Shown here piece by piece: positions 1-7,807 of a stretch of DNA of 26,991 bases. The number at the start of each line of letters is the position of its first letter. Position 1 is the stretch's first letter. This stretch comes from Chthoniobacteraceae bacterium (lineage in GTDB: Bacteria > Verrucomicrobiota > Verrucomicrobiia > Chthoniobacterales > Chthoniobacteraceae): contig CANJYI010000005.1 in NCBI GenBank assembly GCA_947478975.1, forward strand, positions 1 to 26,991, given 5' to 3'. A program made the position numbers and the translations under genes. A model generated the notes under the pieces. It did no database searches, was not told where the DNA came from, and saw nothing but the letters and a program-made list of their open reading frames with translations.

Positions 1-201
1 CCATTTCTCGAACGGTTCGCGCGCACCGAGATGCGTCGGAAGTGCTTCGAGATCGAGCCCGCCCTTCTTTGTGGTAGAGTCGTGGCAGTCGAAACAATAC
101 TTCTCCAGATAGCCGCGCAGGTCATCAGCAGCCGCGCTGAGCGTGGCCACGAATGAGGAAAAAAGTGCGAGGAGCACCAGGGGGCCAACTCCGTACCTCA
201 T
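1..201 (-). CDS. Secreted cytochrome-type protein (PSCyt/DUF1592-like), N-terminal part only
   Basis: Only the first 67 codons are in the window; the gene runs off the left edge. The reading begins with ATG at 201 and gives a signal peptide (hydrophobic residues about 8-24) followed by a c-type heme motif CFDCH at residues 36-40 and a KGGLDLEAL stretch. This is the usual opening of planctomycete/verrucomicrobial PSCyt-type proteins that continue with DUF1587/1592/1588/1585 domains. The start codon overlaps the stop of the DUF1552 gene (ATGA), so the two are probably translationally coupled. DUF1552 and DUF1592 genes are commonly adjacent, which supports the assignment. The role is inferred to be extracytoplasmic electron transfer or oxidation; the substrate is unknown. 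The family beyond the heme motif rests on context, because the diagnostic domains are outside the window. Confidence 0.8.
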   Translation of the reverse strand, partial: MRYGVGPLVLLALFSSFVATLSAAADDLRGYLEKYCFDCHDSTTKKGGLDLEALPTHLGAREPFEKW

Positions 202-1508
202 GCCATTTCCAGTCCCGTGAGAGTTCCCGTGCTCGTGGAGAAGGCTTCGTGCTCCAGGCCCATGTGCTGTAGCATTGAGACGAAAACATTGCACAACGGA
301 GTGTTGTTCTTCAGGTCGAACTGCAGGTGCCGACCGTGCTTGAAGCGTCCGCCCGCGAGGAGGACCGGCAAGTTCACGTTCGAATGGTTGCTGCCGTTGG
401 ACATGTTCGAGCCGAAGAGCACCGTCGTGTCGTCGAGGAGGCTGCCGCCGCCCTCATTCACCGCGGCAAGCCCCGCGAGGAAGTGGCCAAGATTTTTCAG
501 CCCCGCCTCTTCTACCCTCGCGAGTTGTTCCAACTTCTCCGGTTCGTTGCCGTGATGCGTGAGCGTGTGCGTGCGGTCGCTCACGCCGGGAAGCTTCACG
601 AGGACCTCCAGCGGGTTCAGATACAGCGTGATGATACGCGTGCTGTCGCTCTGGAGGGCAAGCAGGGTCATGTCATACATCAGACGGGCGCGGTCAACGT
701 CCTGCGTATTGTCCTGAATGTCCTGCGGTTGAGATGCGATGACGCGCGGCTTTTCCCGCTGCTGCCAGACGCGTGCCTGCTCCAGACGCTGCTCCAGCTC
801 GCGCACCGAAGTGAGATACTGGTCAAGCCGTCCCCGGTCCTCCGCGCCAAGGCTGCGGGAAAGCCTCTTGGCCTTGTCATTCACAAAATCGAGCGTGCTG
901 ACACGCTGGCCGATCTCGCGCATCCGCCGCGCGCTCTCCTCTGGCGTGTCCGGCGTGAAGAGCCGCTGATACACCTTCGCCGGACTCAGCTCTGGCGGGA
1001 TGAACACTCCATCGCGCGATACCGAGAGCAGGCCGTCATGCTGGCCGTTTACGCCGAGTGCGAGAAAGGGAAGGCGCGTGTGATGTCCGAGGGATTCCGC
1101 CGCGAGTTGATCGACGGAGATGCTGTTTTTGAAAACCGCCGAGGAAGGGAAGCGTGCGCCGGTCAGGAAACTTTTCTCGACAACGTGTCCACCGGAGTTG
1201 TCCGGATGCGAAAGACCGTGCATGACCGAGTAGCGCCCGCGGAGCGGCTCCAGATGCGCAAGATAGCGCGACGGCGTGTACTCCTGTCCCGTCTCCTTCG
1301 GCCAGAAATTCTCCGGTAGCAGCCCAGTGTTTGTCATGACGCACACCATGCGCTTCGGCGGCGGCACGGATGCTCCGCGAGCCAGTCGCGGAGCGAGCGC
1401 TTCAAGAAATGGCAGCGCCAGCACCGCCGAACCGCTGCGCAGAAACTGACGTCGATTCAGCTGGAGCTGCGTGGAGGTGGTGTCGCGGGATGAAAGAGGG
1501 CGAGTCAT
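198..1508 (-). CDS. DUF1552 family exported protein
   Basis: A 436-residue protein with a twin-arginine-type signal (NRRQFLRSG at residues 18-26, then a hydrophobic stretch to about residue 37), so probably exported folded by Tat. The body matches the DUF1552 family, with features such as MRLVCVMTNTGLLP-like and HVVEKSFLTGA stretches, an LDFVNDKAKRL helix, and a C-terminal TTVLFGSNMSNGSNHSNVNLPVLLAGG segment. The biochemical function of DUF1552 is not established; the fold resembles the alkaline phosphatase/sulfatase-like DUF1501 group. The reading frame is open further upstream to 1748, but that would overlap the anti-sigma gene and precede the Tat signal, so ATG at 1508 is preferred. No strong Shine-Dalgarno is visible. 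It sits 77 nt after the anti-sigma gene and overlaps the downstream cytochrome gene by 4 nt. Confidence 0.9.
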   Translation of the reverse strand: MTRPLSSRDTTSTQLQLNRRQFLRSGSAVLALPFLEALAPRLARGASVPPPKRMVCVMTNTGLLPENFWPKETGQEYTPSRYLAHLEPLRGRYSVMHGLSHPDNSGGHVVEKSFLTGARFPSSAVFKNSISVDQLAAESLGHHTRLPFLALGVNGQHDGLLSVSRDGVFIPPELSPAKVYQRLFTPDTPEESARRMREIGQRVSTLDFVNDKAKRLSRSLGAEDRGRLDQYLTSVRELEQRLEQARVWQQREKPRVIASQPQDIQDNTQDVDRARLMYDMTLLALQSDSTRIITLYLNPLEVLVKLPGVSDRTHTLTHHGNEPEKLEQLARVEEAGLKNLGHFLAGLAAVNEGGGSLLDDTTVLFGSNMSNGSNHSNVNLPVLLAGGRFKHGRHLQFDLKNNTPLCNVFVSMLQHMGLEHEAFSTSTGTLTGLEMA

Positions 1509-1585
1509 AAGGTGTTCGGGGGAAGAGCTGGATTGTGAAGTGATGCGTCGTGGTGTTTTGGAGATCGGAATGGCGATGAGGCCCC

Positions 1586-2527
1586 TCAATGCCGAGGGAT
1601 CAACTCTACCTTCACGTCGTCCATGAAATGACCGGGGAAATGCACTGTGCCGGAAGTGAGTGTGGGCCGCTCCTGATCCACAGCGAGGTGCAGGACCAGA
1701 AAGCGCGTCTGACTGGTTATCGCCAGCTCGACAGAAACCTCCTGCCACCGGCCGGGGTCCGTCAGCACCGCTCGCCGCGAACCTGAGGCGTTATTATTCT
1801 GCTGCAGCCACATCTGGTTGAGCGGCGAAGGGAGCGTGCTCAAATCCTGGTCCAGAGCAAAAGCTCCGACGCTGCACGCGAAACGCTTCTCACCCGTCAC
1901 CTCGGCCTGCGCAAAGTTCGTCGACACCCTCGCTACGGTGCGCCCCGCACCGGCTAGCCCGCGCACATCCACGATGTGATACACGTCCCCCCACTGACTG
2001 CGCGGAGAGTTCTCTCCCTGGTAAGTTCCACTCAAAAAGCGCAGCATTCGGCCCCCGGTCCGGGGCTTCACCCCGGGCGCGGAGTCCACCACCACCGCCT
2101 CATCCCCACCCCAACTCCCCGTCCCGCGCGGCAGTCCGGGAGCAGTCCTTACGACCGATTCGAAGCTTTCAGCGAAAATTGTTTTTGGCTTCACCAACGA
2201 CGGGCCCACATAAGCGAACACAACCGTCGTGCACAACATCCCGACCACAATCCCCGCTGCTGCGGACAACAGCGGCCGCCAGACAAACCAGCGTTTCGGA
2301 ACAGATGCGACCGCAAGATCAGGATGGGCAGCTAGGGCGGAGGGATCCATCCAGAGGCTCTCATCCACCGCAAGGCAGGAGTGGGTGTCCGCCAGTTGCA
2401 GATACAGGTCCCGGGCCGCCGCGTCCTCCCTAAGCAGCGCGTTGAGGCGGGAGGCCTGCGCGTCCGTGGCACGGCCATCCAGACAGGCGTGAATCAGGTG
2501 GATGAGTTCTTCGCGTTCGGTGTTCAT
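1586..2527 (-). CDS. Membrane anti-sigma-like protein with extracytoplasmic beta domain
   Basis: A 313-residue single-pass membrane protein. Residues about 5-55 are a helical cytoplasmic segment (HLIHACLDGRATDAQASRLN ... LYLQLADTHSCL) of the kind found at the N-terminus of FecR-like anti-sigma proteins in Planctomycetes and Verrucomicrobia. A transmembrane helix spans about 84-108. The remaining 200 residues are outside and look beta-rich, like a carbohydrate-binding or LamG-type sandwich; I do not see a clear FecR motif. Its start overlaps the stop of the sigma-factor gene by 4 nt (ATGA), the usual arrangement of a sigma/anti-sigma pair. The role, inferred from context, is to hold the ECF sigma factor at the membrane and release it on an external signal, possibly a glycan bound by the outer domain. 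No zinc-binding HxxxCxxC anti-sigma motif is present. Confidence 0.75.
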   Translation of the reverse strand: MNTEREELIHLIHACLDGRATDAQASRLNALLREDAAARDLYLQLADTHSCLAVDESLWMDPSALAAHPDLAVASVPKRWFVWRPLLSAAAGIVVGMLCTTVVFAYVGPSLVKPKTIFAESFESVVRTAPGLPRGTGSWGGDEAVVVDSAPGVKPRTGGRMLRFLSGTYQGENSPRSQWGDVYHIVDVRGLAGAGRTVARVSTNFAQAEVTGEKRFACSVGAFALDQDLSTLPSPLNQMWLQQNNNASGSRRAVLTDPGRWQEVSVELAITSQTRFLVLHLAVDQERPTLTSGTVHFPGHFMDDVKVELIPRH

Positions 2528-3069
2528 TGCTCTGTCTGAAGTTTCCGCTCAATGCACTGTTGCAGCGCCTGCCGGGTCCGTTGGAGCGCCTTGTAAACCG
2601 CCTCCGCACCGCGACCGAGGGTCGCGGCGAGTGCCTCTATGCTTTCCTCGTCAAAGTAGTAGCCGCGGACGAGCCGGCGCTGGTCCTCTGGCAACCGCCC
2701 GAGGCAGTCCCGCAGATGCTCGCGGCGGGCATCCAGCGGTGCGGCTATCTCCACGCGCCGCTCGTCCAGCATCGCGGCCACATCCTCCTCGATGAGACGC
2801 CGCCTGCGCGACTCCGTGCGCAGATGCAGCCGCGCCTCGTTCAGCGCGAAACGGCAGGCCCACGGCACGAAAGGCTTGGCAGGATCATACTTTCCGATAG
2901 CCCGCCAGAGCGCGATCGCCGTCTCCTGCACGACATCCCGCGCATCAGTGACATTCGGGACCAAAGCCATGACGTAGCGCAACAGCTCGCGCTCCGACGC
3001 CAAAAAGAGCCGCATGAACTGCTCATGGGTCAGCGGCTGGGTTGGAAGGTTGGATGCGAAGGACTCCAT
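2524..3069 (-). CDS. ECF-type RNA polymerase sigma factor
   Basis: A 181-residue sigma-70 family protein of ECF size. Region 2 covers about residues 28-82 (LLRYVMALVPNVTDARDVVQ, then ETAIALWRAI and PFVPWACRFALNEARLHLR) and region 4 about 118-170 (CLGRLPEDQRRLVRGYYFDE, then SIEALAATLGRGAEAVYKAL). The subtype resembles the group of ECF factors expanded in Planctomycetes and Verrucomicrobia. It is first in the operon with the anti-sigma-like gene, DUF1552 and cytochrome genes and probably directs their transcription, a common arrangement for this class. GAGG lies 8 nt before the ATG, an ideal Shine-Dalgarno, but it falls inside a perfect 8-bp inverted repeat (3074-3097), so translation may be controlled by RNA structure. 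Target promoters cannot be deduced from the sequence alone. Confidence 0.92.
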   Translation of the reverse strand: MESFASNLPTQPLTHEQFMRLFLASERELLRYVMALVPNVTDARDVVQETAIALWRAIGKYDPAKPFVPWACRFALNEARLHLRTESRRRRLIEEDVAAMLDERRVEIAAPLDARREHLRDCLGRLPEDQRRLVRGYYFDEESIEALAATLGRGAEAVYKALQRTRQALQQCIERKLQTEQ

Positions 3070-3113
3070 CTTTCTAGCCTCTGCCGCCCGAGGCTAGTTT
3101 TGGACAAAAAACG
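3060..3113 (-). promoter_or_regulatory. Sigma-gene leader motif, copy A
   Basis: This segment upstream of and across the sigma start contains GTTTTTTGTCCAAAAC on the minus strand (complement of about 3097-3112). Nearly the same block, with one extra T, recurs at 7677-7695 upstream of the large fusion gene, and the similarity continues ungapped for about 54 nt into the first codons. It may hold the promoter or an operator for the sigma operon. No clear -35/-10 pair can be assigned. Confidence 0.4.
3074..3097 (-). promoter_or_regulatory. Leader hairpin covering the sigma-factor ribosome-binding site
   Basis: A perfect inverted repeat, arms 3074-3081 and 3090-3097 with an 8-nt loop, ends 4 nt before the sigma-factor start codon. 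On the minus-strand mRNA the right arm reads GAGGCTAG and contains the GAGG Shine-Dalgarno placed 8 nt before ATG; the left arm CTAGCCTC pairs with it fully. Folding would hide the ribosome-binding site. The structure is seen directly; a regulatory role (RNA thermometer-like or autoregulatory) is inference. Confidence 0.6.
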
Positions 3114-3169
3114 AAGAACTTCCCACCAGATCCATCCCTAGGTCAGGAAACGCCGGGAAACGAGCGCGT

Positions 3170-6100
3170 CTAAAGGCCGCCGTTTTCCTTTCCGAGTTCC
3201 GAGAGGTACCGGATCAGGTCGGCAAGTTTCTGCGGACTCAGTGTGGCAGTGAGGCCGTCGGGCATGAGAGTCCCGCCGGTCTTGATGCTTCGCGTTTCAC
3301 TGCGCGCTATGGACTTCACCGCGCCGGTGGTCATGTCGCGGACGCCGATGGCCTCGGCGGTCTCGGTCTGCTTGAAGCCGGTGATGACGGTGCCGTCCTT
3401 CATGGTGACGGTGGCCGCCTCGTAGCCTTCCTTCACGTTCAGCGCAGGCCATACAACTTCGGTGACGATCATGTCCACGGGCAGGCCGCGCGAGATGCTG
3501 CTAAGATCGGGACCAATCTTGCTCTGCGTGGGGCCGGGCGTGTGGCAGGCGACACAGCCCGCCTGCTCGTAGACTTTCCTGCCTTCTACGGCGTTGCCGA
3601 TGGTGGCGGAGTCGCTGACGATCTTGGCAACGGTTTCCTTGGTGTACGCCGGCAGTGCGGCGTTGATGCCCGCCAGCTTCATAAGTTGCGGCGCGATGAT
3701 GCGGTCGCTCCGGCCGAGGATGTTCAGCGCCTGCAGCGCGAGCTTTGCCGCGGAACTGGAAAGTGCGTCGGGCTTGCCCAATGCGCGTTCAAGGGCGCTG
3801 CGGCCCTCGGTGCGGTTGAGCAGATGGCCGAGCAACGGCGCCGCGTCCTGCGGCGTCTTGAGGCTGGCGATGCGGGCCAGGATGGTCTGCGTGGCCTCCT
3901 CGGGGCTGATGCTGATCAGCGCGCTGAGTGCCTCGGCGTTTTTCTGCTCGAAGGCAAGCGGACGGATCCGGTCCGCGAAGGCCGCGACTTTCCACAGGCC
4001 AGCGAGACGCAACCCTTGCGCACGCAACTCGGGACGGGCGGAGTCAAAGAGCGGCGTGAGTAGTTTCTCCGCACCTTCGGGTCGCGTCGAACGGAGCGCA
4101 TCCAGCACGGCTGCATCGCTGCCAGCGAGCTCAAAGACCAAGTGCACATCGCCCGCGGGAACGATGGCGGCGAAGGCAGTCAACCAGCGCTTTTGACGCG
4201 CGGGATCAGCCGCGTGCTTTGCGATCTGGGCACGCATGATCTCTGCAGCCCTCGCACTGGCGTTCGGCCGCTTGTCGTCTGCGAACTCGCGGGCAAGCAG
4301 GTCGCCCATGTTGTTTTCCACCCAGCCGTTCTGTAGGGCAAAGATGATGTGTTCGTCCTGATCGAAGCGGAGTTTGCCTTCGACGAATGGCGCGGACCAG
4401 AGCGGGTTGGTGGCGTGCAGCATCTTGGTAAGCGCATGCCGGTGGTAGGCGTTGAAATCTTTGTCAAGGGCGCGGGCGGCGACCACAGCAGCTTGCGGGT
4501 CCTTCACGTAACTAGCTGCGACGATCGCCTCAAGACGCACCAACGAATCCTCATCCGCGATTTGCGCCCCAAGAAGAGTCAGCGCGTCCGGCAGAAACCC
4601 GTCACGCGCCCAGGTACCGACGACGCGCGTCGCGTAGGCGCGGATGCGGGCGTCACTTGAGCGCAGTAGATCCCCGAGCAGGGCAGGTCGCGGGGTTTCG
4701 TGCGCCTCGTAAAGCGACAGCGCGAGCAGGCGACGGTAGTCGTTCCCCTGCTGCTTCGGCAGCCAGGCATCGAGGGCGGCGAGGACTTCCTGCGTGTCGC
4801 GTTCAATGAGGAGGCGCTTTGACTGATACCAGGCCCACCGCTCCTTCGAGTCGAGCTGTTCGAGCAAATCGGGTACGCTCGCCCCCGCGAGCTTGGCTGC
4901 AGTGACCTTGTTTCCACCCTTCCACGTCACTCGCCAGATCCGGCCATGCTCTTTGTCGCGGTCGGGATGCCGGTAGCTGGCCTGGTAGTGGCCGATGATG
5001 GGGTTGTACCAATCCAATACATAGAGCGCCCCGTCCGGTCCCATGCGCACTTCAATGGGACGGAAGACGGTGCTACGGGAGCGAATGATGCTCGGCAATT
5101 GCGTGGATTTGAACACGCCGTTCTCCTGCTTCAACTCATGCTGCTCGAGCACGTTCGCGTAATAGCCACCGATGATCATGCGGCCCTGCATCTCCGCCGG
5201 GAAACCGCTGCTGTGCAAAAACTCTTGGCCCACCTGCTTGATGGGCGCCTGAAAGACATTCATCGCCTGCGCATTGACCACGAGCGACGAGCGCACAAGC
5301 CCAGGCGTGCTGAACCAGCTACCGACGTTTGCACCGCTTTTGTGGAAGGGCTGACCGAACTCGCTTGTCACCACGCCCCAACAGTTCGCGCCCGCCGAGG
5401 AGAATTGAAAAAACGGATCAAGGTGCCCCGTGCGCGGACGCCAACGCCACACGCCGGAGCGGTTAAGCGTCTCCACGCCGGACGGCGTCTCCACGCGAGA
5501 GTAGATATGGTGCCCCTGCGTGAACCAGAGCTCGCCGCCGAAGCCCCAATTCAGCCCGTTGAGATTCTGGTGCGAGTCGCCGGTGCCGAATCCGCCGAGC
5601 ACGACACGCTGCGTGTCCGCCTTGCCATCGCCATCGGTGTCGCGCAAATGCAGCAGCTCCGTGCCCTGCGCCACGTAGAGACCGCCATCGCCCAGCTCGA
5701 TGCCGGTGGGCATGAAGAGGCCCTCGGCGAACTTCGTGAACTTGTCCGCGCGCCCATCGCCGTCGGTGTCTTCGCACACGAGCACATAGTCGTTGGCCTT
5801 TTCCCCCGGCTTGATTTGCGGATAGCTCGCTGCACACGCCACCCAGAGCCGCCCGCGCTCGTCCCAGCGCATCTGGATCGGTTTGACGATGCCGTCCAAC
5901 TCGGAGGCGAAGAGATTCACTTCAAAGCCCTCGAGGATGTCAAACTGCGCCTTCTCCTCTTCCGGTGAGAGCGGTTTGACTCCCGGCTCTTCCACGGGAA
6001 TCGAGGAACGCACACCGATGGGCGTCGCCGCCTTGCCTGCGAGGAGCGCCCAAATGTTTTCATCGGCCTGTTTCAGCAGGGGCAGGAAATCCTCCATTTC

Positions 6101-7504
6101 CTGCGGGAAGATGCGCTTGTCGCGGTTGCGCCAGTCCTTCGAGTAGGGCACGCCACTGCGGTCGCCGGCGAGAAAGGCCCAGTTCATCGGACGCCAGTAG
6201 TCGAACCACAGCCGCTCCATCTCCAGCACCGCGCGGCGCACCGCTTCGTTTTCGACAGGCGCAACGCCAAGCCCTTCCGCAATACGCCGTGCGACAAAGC
6301 GGTGCCCCGCTTCATTGAGCTGATAGCCGTTGTCCGTGATGACTTCCCTATTCCCTCCGTCCTTCTCGATCTCGATGAGGTTCAGCTTCAGCTTCGCCGC
6401 GAGATCACGAATGGCCTTTGTGTAGGCGGCGAGGCTTTCATTTTGCGCCGCGAGTTTGCCCTCAAACGCCACCGGCACAATGAGCGCCACACGCCGCCCT
6501 TCCTCGGCAAACTCCGCGATCAGCTTTTCGTACGCCGAGATAAACTGCGGAAGCTTGGCAATGCCAGCGAGCGACTCCATTTGTCCAAACTGCGCGAGCA
6601 CCACCGTGGCCCCGGCATCGCGAAGCTGCTGCCGCCATTCGCGCTGCTGCCGCCAGCTGCTGGTGGAACTCGCCGCACCCGCATCACGCCACTGCTCGAA
6701 GACCGTGTCGCCCTCCCAGCCGAAGTTGCGCAGCTTGATTTTGCCGCCCTGCTTAGCTGCGACAAGGTACGTCTGCAAAAAACCATTCAAGCGCGTGCGT
6801 TCCATGTTTGAGCCGCCGGTGAGCGCGATGATGTCGTTTTGCTGCACATTGACGGCGCTCGCGGCCGCAGGCTTCGGCGTCGCGGGGAGTTCGGTGAGCG
6901 CAAGGTCCCTGTAGGCCACCACCGAGGTCGCGTTGCCGTGAATCTGCACCGCAATGATACCGCTCGTATCTATTCCGGAATCGGTCTCCGTGAAGTCCAC
7001 AGTCTGTACGCCATTGAGCCAGATTTGAATGCGCGGCCCCTCCGCACGGATGCGGTAGTCATTCCATTCGCCGAGCGGCTTCCGCGCATTTGCCAGCACC
7101 TCCGCCGACGGGCGAGCCAATATCTTGTTACGACGGCTCTCGTCGTAAAGGGCGCCATCGTAGCCCGCGCCGAGGTCCGCCTGGTAGCCGGACACTTCGT
7201 GCGAGCCTGGAATGCGTTTCGTGCGAAACTGCACTCCGCCATTCACAAAGCCCTTCGTGCCCTCCAGCCTCCACTTCAGCGTCAGTTCGAAGTTTGCGAA
7301 CTCCCGTGTCGTTGCGAGAAAATCATTCTTCGCCTGTGCTTTTTCCAGCGAACCAGCAACCAGCGCCCCATTCTCGATGCGCCAGGTACTCGTGGTATCC
7401 CCTTCCCATCCGGCGAAGGTCTTGCCGTCGAAGAGCGGCGTGTTAGCAGCGTGAGCGAGTGCCGCGAAGAGCAGCGTGGCAAGGAGCGTGAGGATGCGTT
7501 TCAT
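3170..7504 (-). CDS. Giant secreted fusion: DUF1080 hydrolase, SGNH domain, PVC dehydrogenase, HEAT repeats, c-heme
   Basis: A 1444-residue exported protein. Signal peptide 1-20 (cut after AHA). About 22-205 is a 3-keto-disaccharide hydrolase (DUF1080) domain (PLFDGKTFAGWEG ... NDYRIRAEGPRIQIWLNG). About 224-413 is an SGNH/GDSL esterase-like domain beginning TGGSNM and ending LNEAGHRF. About 515-862 is a PVC-type membrane-bound dehydrogenase beta-propeller with two calcium-type DTDGDG loops (about 579 and 622). About 870-1290 is helical with HEAT-like repeats. The C-terminus carries a c-heme site CVACH at 1317-1321, a GPDLSSISRG block and a distal TLMPDGL methionine, as in the CxxCH/TIGR02603 family. 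Start ATG at 7504 is chosen because the signal peptide begins there; upstream in-frame codons lack one. It presumably oxidises a sugar-like substrate, passes electrons to the heme and hydrolyses the product. The substrate is unknown. Confidence 0.92.
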   Translation of the reverse strand: MKRILTLLATLLFAALAHAANTPLFDGKTFAGWEGDTTSTWRIENGALVAGSLEKAQAKNDFLATTREFANFELTLKWRLEGTKGFVNGGVQFRTKRIPGSHEVSGYQADLGAGYDGALYDESRRNKILARPSAEVLANARKPLGEWNDYRIRAEGPRIQIWLNGVQTVDFTETDSGIDTSGIIAVQIHGNATSVVAYRDLALTELPATPKPAAASAVNVQQNDIIALTGGSNMERTRLNGFLQTYLVAAKQGGKIKLRNFGWEGDTVFEQWRDAGAASSTSSWRQQREWRQQLRDAGATVVLAQFGQMESLAGIAKLPQFISAYEKLIAEFAEEGRRVALIVPVAFEGKLAAQNESLAAYTKAIRDLAAKLKLNLIEIEKDGGNREVITDNGYQLNEAGHRFVARRIAEGLGVAPVENEAVRRAVLEMERLWFDYWRPMNWAFLAGDRSGVPYSKDWRNRDKRIFPQEMEDFLPLLKQADENIWALLAGKAATPIGVRSSIPVEEPGVKPLSPEEEKAQFDILEGFEVNLFASELDGIVKPIQMRWDERGRLWVACAASYPQIKPGEKANDYVLVCEDTDGDGRADKFTKFAEGLFMPTGIELGDGGLYVAQGTELLHLRDTDGDGKADTQRVVLGGFGTGDSHQNLNGLNWGFGGELWFTQGHHIYSRVETPSGVETLNRSGVWRWRPRTGHLDPFFQFSSAGANCWGVVTSEFGQPFHKSGANVGSWFSTPGLVRSSLVVNAQAMNVFQAPIKQVGQEFLHSSGFPAEMQGRMIIGGYYANVLEQHELKQENGVFKSTQLPSIIRSRSTVFRPIEVRMGPDGALYVLDWYNPIIGHYQASYRHPDRDKEHGRIWRVTWKGGNKVTAAKLAGASVPDLLEQLDSKERWAWYQSKRLLIERDTQEVLAALDAWLPKQQGNDYRRLLALSLYEAHETPRPALLGDLLRSSDARIRAYATRVVGTWARDGFLPDALTLLGAQIADEDSLVRLEAIVAASYVKDPQAAVVAARALDKDFNAYHRHALTKMLHATNPLWSAPFVEGKLRFDQDEHIIFALQNGWVENNMGDLLAREFADDKRPNASARAAEIMRAQIAKHAADPARQKRWLTAFAAIVPAGDVHLVFELAGSDAAVLDALRSTRPEGAEKLLTPLFDSARPELRAQGLRLAGLWKVAAFADRIRPLAFEQKNAEALSALISISPEEATQTILARIASLKTPQDAAPLLGHLLNRTEGRSALERALGKPDALSSSAAKLALQALNILGRSDRIIAPQLMKLAGINAALPAYTKETVAKIVSDSATIGNAVEGRKVYEQAGCVACHTPGPTQSKIGPDLSSISRGLPVDMIVTEVVWPALNVKEGYEAATVTMKDGTVITGFKQTETAEAIGVRDMTTGAVKSIARSETRSIKTGGTLMPDGLTATLSPQKLADLIRYLSELGKENGGL

Positions 7505-7593
7505 GGTGAGGGGTTCGGATTTTGGGCTGAAGATGGGCGGAACGCGATGCCGCGCTTCTATTTTGTGAGGAATGGCTCGCCTGCTCGACGGAG

Positions 7594-7650
7594 TCATGGC
7601 ATCAGCCATGTGCTGGCAGTTGGGAGCACGTGGGATGCGGTGGAAGCCAT
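7594..7650 (-). pseudogene. Possible remnant of an ECF sigma gene start (18-codon open stretch)
   Basis: An ATG at 7650 opens an 18-residue reading (MASTASHVLPT...) that stops at 7594. Its first residues resemble the N-terminus of the sigma factor at 3069 (MESFASNLPT...), and the DNA before it resembles the sigma leader in ungapped register. The rest of a sigma gene is missing. It could be the residue of a second sigma gene lost upstream of the fusion gene, a small leader peptide, or a coincidence extending a shared promoter. Confidence is low because the homologous stretch is short. Confidence 0.35.
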
Positions 7651-7695
7651 CTCTTTCTTCTCTGCCGGCTCGCCTTGGTTTTGGACAAAAAAACG
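7627..7695 (-). promoter_or_regulatory. Sigma-gene leader motif, copy B, upstream of the fusion gene
   Basis: The minus strand reads GTTTTTTTGTCCAAAACC here, almost identical to the block before the sigma factor. From this block through GGCAGAG and ATGG to CGCATCC the two regions align without gaps, about 37 of 54 positions by eye. The masking hairpin of copy A is not conserved, because the left arm differs. The fusion-gene start lies about 170 nt further downstream, so this may be its promoter region. Confidence 0.4.
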
Positions 7696-7807
7696 CCTGC
7701 AGTGCACTCGCTGCGAGTCGGCCGACGCGTGGGGCGCTGTTGGATCAAGAAGGCCGGCGGGCTTGTATCCTTCGCCAAAGCAAACTAAGTTTACCGGTTC
7801 GCCCCTC

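Larger units (their letters stand above)
7505..7807. other. Divergent intergenic region (303 nt)
   Basis: This gap separates the minus-strand fusion gene from the plus-strand glutaredoxin-like gene and should contain both promoters. I see no tRNA and no terminator. It holds a copy of the sigma-gene leader (about 7627-7695) and a small palindrome, ACTCG-CTG-CGAGT, at 7706-7718. A convincing -35/-10 pair is not visible for either gene. Confidence 0.6.

Noticed and set aside
327..1319. 330-codon open frame on the plus strand
   Set aside because: It is antisense to DUF1552, which has a clear Tat signal and family sequence.
7505..7609. Upstream in-frame start for the fusion protein at 7609
   Set aside because: The extra 35 residues precede a perfect signal peptide beginning at 7504 and would prevent export.
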